Source: Knufia peltigerae
Lineage: Eukaryota > Ascomycota > Eurotiomycetes > Chaetothyriales > Trichomeriaceae
Length of the DNA stretch: 64,000 bases
Reading direction: 5' to 3'
NCBI GenBank assembly: GCA_030247855.1
Contig: JAPDRN010000058.1
Location: 1-64,000 of the forward strand
Below, piece after piece: positions 44,495 through 55,254 of this stretch. The notes under the pieces are model-generated. The model saw only the letters and a program-made list of their open reading frames with translations, was not told the DNA's origin and ran no database searches. Positions within the stretch are counted from its first letter, which is position 1. Each line of letters opens with the position of its first letter. A program made the position numbers and the translations under genes.

Positions 44495-46792
44495 ATGGCC
44501 TTTGGTATCCTCGAACCCAAGGACCGCAACGCTCACGTCCCAGGCACGTCGTTGTTGGATGTCCACACACAAACCGTCGCCGACAACTCTCGCATCCTCA
44601 AAAAGGGAACAGGTCGAAACAGTCATGTCGTTCTCGTCCCTCAACCTTCGGATGATCCGAACGATCCATTGGTAAGTTCCATCAAAAGAGAACATGGTCG
44701 TCGACAAACCTCTCGGTTTCTCTCACCGCTTCTGCCAATCGACGCGCACCCAACACTGGTCTAGTGACTGACTTTCATCGTAGAACTGGCCACTCTGGAT
44801 GCGCGACTGTCTTCTCGTCATAATGATGTGGTGTGTCATTGTCAGTAAGTAGCGTGATCCTTTCCCTCGACGTACCTCGTGTTTTACCCACGACTGACGA
44901 GCATATAGCTATTGGGGGGTCAGTATTCCTTCCTTCATTCCTTCCATCTCCCTCCAACGACCACAACTAGTGGTACCAACACCAGCACTAGCACAAGCAG
45001 AACACTCGACTCACAATCAAAAATGGTGAATGGTGAATGAATGCTTCTTCTGACACCTCTCTGCCCTCAGATTCGGTCCCACCCTTTCCCCAATAGCTGT
45101 GCCACTCATCACGGACCTCAAGATCAATTTCACCCAATTCTCCTACCTGGCCGGATACTGCCTCTTGATCACGGGCGCCATAGGCCCCTTTATGGCCGCC
45201 GGGACCCGGAAATACGGCAAACGTCCTGGCCTTTTGTTTTCCATGATCTGCGCTTTCGCCGGGTCCATCTGGGCCGCCGCGGCCACGTCTTACAGTTCGA
45301 TGCTGGGTGCTCGCATGGTCCAGGGCTTGAGCATGGCGTACTTTGAGAGCGTCGTCTACGCCTTCATCGGCGACTTGTACTTTGTGCACGAACGAGGAAC
45401 ACGTACCGCCATCTTCGTCATCATGTACCAGTCGCTTTCCAACATCCCTGCCCTTGTCGCGGGGAAGTTGTCCCAGAATCTGGGGTGGCGTTGGGTTTTT
45501 TGGTTGTTGACCATCTTTGTCGGTATCGGCATGCTCCTCGCCATCTTCTTTGGTTGGGAAGTCTCGTACAACCGTCACAGTATCGAAACGAGTGAAATCA
45601 CGACCGAAGAGGTAAGAAGTCATTACCGACCTGACCGGCAAATGCTGACCTCTGTGTCTCGATACAGGACCTGCAAAGAGCCGAAGAGTTCAAGGCCGGG
45701 GCTGCCTCGGTGGAAATGGAGGAAAATTCAGGACCTGCCCAACCACCTCGCCGATCGTTCGTCGCCAAATTGTCGCCCGTGAGTGGCGTGTACAGCAAAG
45801 ATTCGCTCCTGAAGCTGGTCGTCACTCCTTTCCTCACTTTGCTCAACCCAGCCGTCATCTGGGCTTTGATAACGCTGGCTTTCCCGGTGCTGTGGCTCGT
45901 CGGTCTCTCCCTGGTCATCGCCCAGATCTTTGCTGCGCCGCCTTACTTTTTGACACCCACGGAACTTGGTTATATGTGGGCCGGACGTGAGTCACTTGAT
46001 CTTTGAGTTCTCTGGTTGTAAGTCCTGAAAAATCCTAACAGACTTGTCAATGTCTAGCAATCGTTGTCGGTCTCATCACCAGCGCCGTCGCCGGGCCGCT
46101 GTCCGACTGGAGCGCGAAATGGCTCAGTCGTCGCAATGCTGGTAGATACGAACCCGAGTTCCGTCTCTACCTCGTCTTTGGTATCGCGGTTTTCTGCGGC
46201 CTGGGCTATTACTTGTTTGGATATCTCATCTCCAAGGGCGTCGGTGTTGTTAGTATCAGCATTGTCTTTGGTCTCACCTTGGTAAGTATAGGCCTTGCCG
46301 GCCTTTTCCTGGCCATTGTCACCTGCCACGCCACTCGAGGCAAAATGTCATGGACTAATGATAACTTGCAGGGAGGAGCCCAATTCTCAGCCGTCTGTGT
46401 CGGCAGCTACGTCAACGATGCCTATCAAGCCATCAGCGTTGAAGTCTTTATCATCATCATGGTCATCAAGAATTTCTTGTTTTACGGCTTCTCCCGTAAG
46501 TATTTTCGCTGTAAATCCACGTAATCATGAGAGTCGACTAACCTTGATTCCCAACCGTCAGAGTTCATCAATGAATGGGTGACAGTTCAGGGACCTAGGA
46601 ATTTCTTCTACACGTAAGTCTTGCCTGTCTCTATTGCCCGACGACCCGTGAACTGACAGTAACAACAACAGCGTCGGAGGTATCCAACTTGGTCTCTGTC
46701 TTTTCACCATCCCTCTGTACATCTTTGGAAAGAGATTGCGCCTCTGGTGGCATCAACTTGCCTTTGCCCAAAAGTTGGTCGCAAGGGTTTGA
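44495..46792 (+). CDS. MFS transporter, DHA1-type (drug/polyamine-like)
   Basis: Exons 44495-44671, 44784-44844, 44909-44918, 45071-45611, 45667-46281 region as 45668-45986 and 46058-46281, then 46372-46495, 46562-46613 and 46672-46792, giving 542 residues. NWPLWMRDCLLVIMMWCVIV starts the first membrane segment and FGPTLSPIAVPLITDL the loop after it. GTRKYGKRPGLLFSM is the A-like signature of the loop between segments 2 and 3, GARMVQGLSMAYFESVVYAF lies in segment 4, and GAQFSAVCVGSYVNDAYQAI in segment 10. The layout matches fungal DHA1 carriers of the Hol1-like branch. Exon 3 is only 10 bp. In context it may export a product; that is inference. Confidence 0.87.
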
Positions 46793-49700
46793 AGCAGGGA
46801 TGGCATTAATACATGCGGTATCAAAGTTTTGGTTGTCCTCTTTTGATCTTTCGAAAGGATACCCAGGAGTCTTCTGAGGAGATGTAATGTTTGGACTGTC
46901 TTGATACGTTAATTAGTCAAGGCTTGGGGGGGGGGAAGCTCAACGATCAAATTTTGTAACGGATCATCATCCGCGTACTCTGCGCGTCCAGTATCTCTGC
47001 TCGGGGGCCATTTAATACGTACGTACTCGTCTGAGTAGGGAAGGACGTGCCCATACATGAAGGATCCCGGTTGAATGCTGCCGATCATGACGGTTCTCCC
47101 GACAGACACCAGGCATACCACACAAACACAGTCGTTCCGGCAAGTTTCTCCAAGGTAAGATTGTGTAGTAGTGGCAAGCTCCTTTGAGTTTTCTTGTCCG
47201 TCTCGAAAACATACTGTACGGGAAAAGGCATTGCACCCAATTTCGGACACCCAAGACCGCTTACCGAATAAAAGTATGCTGATTTGGTCTGGCCCCCTGA
47301 AGGAAATACCAACCAGCCTGGGCTTAGTACTTCCGTACCAAAAGGTAAACCCCGAAACCGAAGGACGAGGTTTAGTTTCCTGGCCAGGCCAAGGGGAACG
47401 AAATCGTGACATGACAGATACCATACGTACCGCAAAGTACTTCCGTCCTCCGTACAGGTTACCTATGTACCTGTGCAGACCATCGTCGCGAGATCCGACC
47501 GGAGATGACTTTTTGACCTGGGTCCAGGTGACCCAAACTTTTCTTTTTGAACCAAGTTCCTTGCCTAATGCAGTTGTTCACAACTCGTCGCGTGTAGAGT
47601 TTTTATTTCTCGTGTTCTTTGGCCATGGCTAGTCGCTCAAGGTTCAAGCTAGGTCTTTTAGTTACGGGAACTGTGCATGGAAGGATTGCGACCGGCGGTG
47701 TCAGTTAGATGCTGAAAACAACGCGCAATCTTTTGTATTTCGTGTTGTTTGTTGACCCCCTGAGAATGCAATTCCGGGGAGTACAAGTGCCCATCAAAAA
47801 AAGCATGGAACTTTGAGGGGTTTTTGTTGCTAACCAAAAGATCGAGACTCGTGACGGTGGATGTTAGAGTTGACGCTGGGTGGAAAGGTGTTGAAGCGAA
47901 TTGATTTACGAGACAGCTTGAACGAGTTTCTAATCCGTAAGATCGTCTTTGTACGAAGATGAATGTGTACCATACAGTACATACGGACTTTGCAATCCGT
48001 ATGATGAAGACTTGCACAAGATCGAGAAGATATGAGTGTGATCAATCTCTTGGGTACTTTGACTCTAGGCGTGATAAGCAACGTGCGGAGGAAGAGGTGC
48101 GCCATGTAACCAGCGATGATATAGCATGATACCGCCTTGGCTGGCTGGACTGTGCCATAATACAGTGATTCAACAACGGCCGTAGTGTGTGTTGCTCCAG
48201 TACCGCTATTGTTGTGATCGCCATGAGAGTAGCACGACTTACCTTCTCCAAGTACATACCCGGTGTACGCTTGGTAAAGAAGGACCTAACTGGAATATGC
48301 AGAAGACTCATGACTCGTACAGAGCCCGCCAACTGTCAATGGAGTGATGCACGCGAATCATGCCATTTTGCGCGGGCGTACTCGTATACAAGATGTACTA
48401 GACAGGTGACCCAAGGTAAGTATTTCACGCAAGTCAGAGAACCTGATCGTTGGGAGATGATAGTCATCGTAAGATTATGGTATGCGGTGCAAAGTAGCCG
48501 ATAAAAAAGTCATTCCGTGTAGTAGTGGGGAAGAAAACTAACGTCCAGGTCAGTCCTGGCTCGGGGGATGGAATGCTTTAATTTTATCGTAGACTCACAG
48601 TCAAGCCACGCGCGCAACGATAATCCGTCCAAAGAGAATGTGTCTGATGCTCGTATTGTTTGGCGAGGAGTCGAGGGATGGGTAACAAAGTACACACCTA
48701 CAAAGTTTTGACACAATAATTCAGCTGATAGTCGCGTTGATCTGCGCTCGCGCAAGCGAGAACGGCCGGAGGATGACTACTACGAGGGAGGATCCAGTGT
48801 CGAGGAGCTCAAGGTGCGCCGGATGGGCTTCTGATTTCATGATCGGCAATTGACTGTCAAGAGAGGAAAATGTCCACATCGGCATTCACCGTGAGGGGTG
48901 TAGCAACAGGTACCGACAAGACAATGACAATCGAATGGGCATTTCAAACACGAGATGGAAGCGATCACACGAGATGCCCGACGTAGATATCAGAAGGAAT
49001 CAACGTTGGTTTGAGCCAGTTGGAGTAAGGTGCCTTGGATGGGATGGTGTAGGTATCGTACAGTGACAACGATATGCCGAGGACACAGTGGGAACTCATG
49101 TACAGTAAGGTGTTATTGTCAATACCTGTGCTTGTAGAAGTCTCTCTTTGCAATGGCCTACCTAGGTATCAAGTGGTTTTCGGTTCGTGTCTTGACAGGG
49201 CCTTGACCAGAATGACAGGTCACAACTATCACCAGAGAGGCCCCGGAGTCGCCCGACGTTGCGTACAAATGTTGTATTTGACAACTTGACTCAAGACTGT
49301 GTGCACAGGACCACATTCCGCATTTCGTCAACCACTATCTGTATGCAGTAACCGTACTCGAGCTATTCCAGTTTTTCACAATGGTCGGTAATCCAGCTCG
49401 TAGTATTCCATGGGGTTTCGCAATAGTCGGTGATTGAGCCGTACGGGTGATGGGGTACAATAATACTCCAGCAACAAGAAAAAACCCGGGCCAAACCACA
49501 AGGAGAATTGACGTGGGATTACTGCTAACTCGAAGACGGAAGAAGAATCCGCCACGCCGGAAACCATGGAAGGGCAATTTTCACCGATCCGACCAATCGT
49601 AGCCCCCCAGACATTGCCGATGGGTGTTTTTCTGAATAGCGGCGGCGCGGTTGTTCCGAAGACAGGGCAAAGCCTACTCCATCCCAGTTGGCCAAATACC

Positions 49701-50351
49701 GCTAGTCCGCAGAACTCCCCAGCAATTCCGTCCAGTCGTGGCTGCGCCCTCATCCCTAGTGCTCCAGTCTACGGAGTAACATTTCTCCCCGTTGGTGTTG
49801 CAAAGTGCTCGTTGTGATTGTCCAGGGTCCAGATCGAGATTTTCAAGGGTCCTGCTCCTGCGCAAGAATTCCAGAGAATTCCCATGGTTGAGACAATCGA
49901 ATAACCGCGGCCAAAACATGCAGTTGGGGAAAATGGCATTTCTCCTGTAAATCTCGCCAATAATACAGCTTCGCCTCCCCGTGCTGTGGGCCGAGGGAGG
50001 GTACGTTGCAGCAGCTCAGCAGTCAAGACCATGCATGACCTGCGCCATGTCATGCCCAAGACCCTTGCCATGGTTGCTGATCTTGCCTTTTTCCTCTCCT
50101 AACTCTCTGATGGAGAGTGTTTCGGTTGCTTGCGAAGGCTGGGATCTTCGTCGTCGGATCTAATATATGCAAAGTAATATTGGAGTGGTTCCTTGCTCCT
50201 CTCTGGGAGGGCTCCTCGAGGATCTTGAGGAGAGCGTCAGAGAACCACCCGGAGGTGCAGCCGTCGGATGTGACGTCCGTGCCATGCATGATAATTGTAG
50301 TCGTCTTTGTCATGGGGTGTAGTGTACAAACGTATCTATCCCCTGTCTGTT
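46793..50351. other. Gene desert, right flank of the cluster
   Basis: 3.56 kb with no supported gene. TACCTAGGTA at 49159-49168, TACGGAGTA at 49770-49778. A frame at 49376-49753 (minus) has no domain and codes many Pro/Trp/Cys; it is likely chance. No transposase, terminal inverted repeat or long direct repeat was seen. Confidence 0.5.
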
Positions 50352-51421
50352 TCAATTGGGCACGACGGTAGCTTCGTTGCTCTTTAACCAGGGGAGAACT
50401 GATGGGGTCTCGTAATGTCTTCTCCGATTGTCAGCAGGGAAATGTCCTAGGGGTGGCTCGGTAGACCAACCTCCATGGGACGATTGACTCGGAGAGGTAG
50501 GCAGGGCTGCCAGGCGCTCGAGCCCAGGCATTACAGTCACGTCCGCGCCTGGCGCCTTGGGAGGTGAGAAGCCGGCAACTCGTTCCTCTTCGATCAAGAT
50601 GCCACCAGCAGTAATGGACGGCAAGCGTGTCAGCTGATTAGAGTCGGGCGAGAGGCGCTGAGATGTTTGCGAGCTTGCGGTGGAAAGCGTTGCTGGCGGC
50701 CCGGCAGGCTCGAAAGTGCTCGAGGATGTCGATGATCGCGACGCGCCTGGCACGTGAGGACTGGGGACGGGGAGTGGTAGTATGATGCGACTACCAGGAG
50801 CTCCCGAGAGGGTCCCGTCCAGCCGCGGAGGACCAAGGCCGTAGTCATTGTCGTTCGTTTCCGATCCATTCGACGTATCCTGATGATTGTGAGCCGCCAT
50901 AGATGAAGGCGTCGAACGAGCCGATGTGAGCGACTTACGTTTTCACGTGCCTCATCAATCAAAGCCCGAACCTCGGGAGACACCATGGGCATGATCTCGT
51001 TCAGGAGAGTTTCATACCGTGCCAGTCGCCGACTGGTGGCAGTCAGATCCTCGGCCGTCCTGCAGAGCGCCACGAAAAAGTCAGAATACTGCCTCGTTGC
51101 TTCCCAGCGACAATTCAAGAAATGCACTCACTTTCGTTTTCGCCATCCTTTCCCGTAGCCGTAGTAGCAGGTGGTGCCGGTATGAAGGCATCGACGACAT
51201 GCTGGGCGAGAGCCGTCGCATTTCGTTTTGCGCTCGCGACAGGGCTCACAGGCATGGCTGGTGCGGGCCCTTTCTGGTTTGTCCCATGTCGGATGATTGT
51301 GACGCGATATGGGGACCGAGGCAATACCGTTGTTGGGGATAGGGTTGGTGTTGTTGGTGACAAGAAGACTGTTCGATGGAGTGGTTGGCGGAGAGAGACT
51401 GGTGGTGTTGGCGGGCCTCAT
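50352..51421 (-). CDS. Short Zn(II)2Cys6 protein without a large regulatory domain
   Basis: Exons 51132-51421, 50939-51059 and 50352-50879 give 312 residues. The zinc cluster uses C58, C61, C68, C75, C78 and C85 (CEPCRERKTKCDG then RRCLHTGTTC), followed by a basic KGWRKRK and a predicted coiled coil (TAEDLTATSRRLARYETLLN) that would dimerise it. The rest is disordered, rich in Pro, Ser and Thr. The usual middle homology region is missing. It lies 3.6 kb beyond the last cluster gene, so a role as cluster regulator is possible but not shown; its N-terminus looks like that of a conserved general regulator. Confidence 0.85.
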
Positions 51422-54400
51422 GCCGACGAGGAGAGCTGGCCTTCGTTGCTGAAGGAACTTCAGAGGGCAGGAATGGGATATGTCAGAAAACGCATCAAGA
51501 AATTTCGAGAGAAACGAAAGACGTGACCTCCGGTAGAAGGCACTTTTTTTTCAGGTCGACTTGGCAAATGGGAATACAGTAAGGCAGGATCTCGGGACCA
51601 GGTGAAGGGGGAAGGACGCGCGCGATACAGGTATCGAACCGGGGGACCAGCTTTGGAGAGGGAAAGTTTTTCGACGGGCTGGTTGGTTGAGTGGTGTGTC
51701 GTGTGGCAGAAGTTTCGGATGAAAAGTGGTGGAGTAACTGTGTGCCGTGAAGCGGTGGAATGATGGGGAAAAGGCCAGAGCCAGCCCAGGTGTGTGTGGT
51801 ACTCGTCCTCGCTAAGTACGAGTAGTACGCACGACGAGTAGTAATGGAGGACTACGAGTAGTTTGGGGAAAGGTTGGGAATAAATGATCCACCGTCTGTT
51901 ACGAGGATGGGCGAGTCATGGGAAGAAGAGTCGTGAGAGCGAGAAAGAAAAAAAAGTGATTAATGCAATCATGGTTGGTTGGTATCTTGGGTAGTAACTA
52001 CACTTAGGGATCGGGAGTAATACAACAAGTATCCGTAGGCAGGTGGTATTTGATTTGGTGGTGGCGGCGAACCAAGCGTAACCATAAGGTAGTATATGCA
52101 GGTCATGACTGGTTCAACGAACCATCAGCCCCTCAGAACCCCGACGAGGATTCGTTTGTAGGCAAGGGGGATCTACCGATGAGAAGTGGCTACGGGTTAC
52201 CTTGGACGATTACGAGGGTTGTGAGTAGTAGTGTGTCTCGTGGTTCTGTACAAGGGCCGACGCCGGCAGAAGGGTTCAACGTGGCTATGTGCGCACGGTC
52301 ATGAACGAGCACGGACACCTTCAGGTATGTTACGGTACCTACCTAGGTATGTATGTAAAGATACTGTATCCATAGGGTGCTGGGGGACGATCCCCCCAAA
52401 TATTGAACCCAAGTCAAGGAAGGGGTCGGAAAGGCTGTTCCTGCGTATCCGCAGGATCATACGAGACCTCAGTACGGGTCCTCGTATGCATTTGTTCCGT
52501 ACTCCGTAAAAGGGCGATGACTGGATCAGGACGTGGCCGAACTTCCTTTCCGTACAAGGCAGGCAGAAGGGGAATAATGGAGCTCTGGAAGATCATGTCC
52601 GGCGAAGACGGGGGCTGGTGGGCTTGGGAAAGGAAAACAATCTCATACAGACCTACAGTGTTCGGAGCACTGAAAAACCGCCTGGAAATTAACGGGGATC
52701 GGAGATGGCGGCGGATGATCTTTTAGTGGCTCTTGCCGTCTTGCCGAATGCGAAGAAAAGTCGCCAAAATCTGACTTGCATTGTTGCTGACGACGACGAC
52801 GTGGGAGAGAGAGATAGAGAGAGGAGGAGAACGTGGACTGAGACGTGAGAAAGCTACTCAGTACGAGTACGAGTAGGAAATTAGAGGACAGAGGAGAGTG
52901 AAAGAGAGTGAAGGACTTGTGTGTGTGAATAGACGGAACCAGCACCCCCAGCGGATCACCTGAGGTACTACTTTTCTAAACGAAGGCCAAGACGAAACTC
53001 ACCATGAGACTGCTGCTCCTCGCCTAAAAGGGAATCGAATGAATGAATGCACGAGCAGTGCGGCGAGTCAAGGTGATAAGGGTGAGCCATCGTTGTTGGG
53101 AAGCCGGAAATGTAACCGTGATGGATGGAGCATTATTACCTACGGAGTACAAGTCTCGGTACGGAGTATAGAATACATATGTACCAGGCACCTCTGCGTA
53201 CTCGTTCCCTAGGTAAGGTAGGTCCCCCCCAAGCCCTCGCTTGCTGCTTAAGCGATAATTGTGCGAGTGTATTCCGGATTTATGCCTTGGACGAGAATGT
53301 ACTGTTATGTACCAAGTCGTTCAGTCATTCGGCACCGGAAATGCGACTGCAATGGTCTCGATTCCAATTCTATAATTCAGAATGAAATAGGTCGAGATGG
53401 AATGAAACAAAAGCGACATCTGGGGTTACAGAAGACCCTAATCAGCCTTGATATGGACCGAAAGGTCCTCGTATCTAACTTAGGCAAAGCAATTGCGCCC
53501 CGTGCGAGTTGCCCAAGTCTACCTCAGTAGGTAACATCCCCCGGTTTGTGACTCTTTAGAGTGCTTACATGGAGGACGTAAGGGGTACGTAGGTACTAAA
53601 CCCAGTATCGAGCACCTAATAAGTACCCAGTACCCTATCCGTACATACCTTACTCCGTAACATCGGCCTGGATGTGCAGGCATCCTTTTTCTATTTTCTT
53701 ATTTATAAACTTTGTTCTGGAATTTTTTTTCCATGTTCCTTGCTCTCCGTGAAGTTGACTAAAAAAACACGCCGACGGCAAATGACAATGCCATTACGGA
53801 GCAAAAGTGCCACCCTGAAAAGCCTTCAAGCCAAAAAGCCCGGGTTGAGAATTACAGTAAACGCCCCCCGGGCGGCTATTTACGGAGCAAGGAAGCAGAT
53901 CACAACCCTTGCCGCTTCTCTACAACTTTCCTAAACCTCACTACGCCTCCGTACCCGATCCTGGATACCATTTCCATACCCACCAGCATTCGTTCTACGA
54001 GTTATGGAGTAACCGAGGCTTCATGTCCGGACTTACCTACCTGTAGTGGCTCGTTGGCAGGTTACAAAGCCCTCCAGCTAAGCTTTCTCTTTTACGGACA
54101 AACGACTCCCTCCGTTGGGGGCGCCACCGACCACCACCGAGGAAAACAGGCCAGAGATGTATCCGTACAGTCACTACTACCTAGGTAATAATGCCTGCGA
54201 GCTTACACCAAGGTAGGCTTACAGTTCTTACCTCTCTACTCATCCCTTATCCCTTGTTGCCTCGGGTAGGGACCCAAACACACAAACGCCCAGTCTTGCA
54301 CCCACTTCTTCATGCACATGCACCTTTTTGGTGGTCATCCGAAATACCACCTTCCAGGGGTTGTCGTCCAAACACCCGTCACGGAAACCCACATCCGGGC

Positions 54401-55254
54401 CAAACATCAACACCAACCAAGCTTTTGTGCCGTCTATCGACGCCTCCCCCCCTGCCTGGCCCTTTGCTGCGGAAATGGTAAACACTCGTCGCCCATCATT
54501 GACAACAACAAGTCCCTTTTCTGGTCACTTGCATACTCTGTCGCGAGTACGATGGAAGGACCCTTCCCGCTGCCCACCCGAGATACCTCGGCTGGCCAGA
54601 TTTGCCCACTTTGCATCCCTCCTCCTCACACCCTAACACGTTGAGACTGGTGATCTAATTCCTTCTCTGATACTCGAAGGAGGCTCCATTCTTCGCTTCC
54701 GACTGCCTCTGCCGCCACCCCCTACAAAAAGCCCGATTGTGCTTCATTATTGGTTCCGACAACCCCGTATGACTGCTCCTCTACAGGATCTGCTTGCTCT
54801 AGGTAGCGCTTCAGGTAGAGAAGCCAGGTCTTCTCGGCAAGACAGGTCTCCTTCAACATTACAGAGTATTAGTTCGTCTTGATTAGGTCTACTTGAGAGT
54901 ACCATGTCTAAACCAGATCACCTCGCGCCTTCCATTATCGTACGTGACATCGTCAATTCTGAATCTTGTATCGTAGCTCGCTTCACAAAAAAAGTCATCG
55001 TGAAACCTTCACCATCATCATCAAACTCGAGAATCCCTGCTTCCTCAGTGCTCTTGCTCAACAATCAACCGTTAGAAAAGATATCAAGAGAAATCCAAAC
55101 GCCTTTGAACAGATCCCCGCTGGCTGGAGGCTCAAACGCCTGCCCATGCACACACACCTGAGCCTGCGCTCGCCCCAATCCACAATCCTCGGAAATGACC
55201 GCAAGGGCATTCCGACTCGGAGCGGCTCTTTAGTGTCTCATCCTCGAATGCCTC
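51422..55254. other. Gene desert between zinc-cluster gene and ATG26
   Basis: 3.83 kb without a supported gene. Left part is the promoter of the zinc-cluster gene, rich in TACGAGTA-like words (51800-51860, 52855-52875). TACGGAGTA or its complement occurs at 52500-52508, 53141-53149, 53160-53168 and 53651-53659; TACCTAGGTA at 52340-52349 and 54178-54187. Frames such as 54904-55161 show no domain. Confidence 0.55.

Noticed and set aside
29252..46792. Secondary-metabolite cluster with a core synthase
   Set aside because: No PKS, NRPS, terpene cyclase, DMATS or P450 found in any frame, so I call it an oxidoreductase/transport cluster only.
49376..49753. 125-codon minus-strand frame
   Set aside because: Rich in Cys, Trp and Pro with no motif; both strands are open here, as in chance frames.
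46793..50351. Transposon remnant in the right flank
   Set aside because: No transposase fragment, terminal repeats or target duplication could be identified by eye.
54904..55161. 85-codon plus-strand frame downstream of ATG26
   Set aside because: No recognisable motif; Ser/Pro-rich; lies in the ATG26 3' flank.
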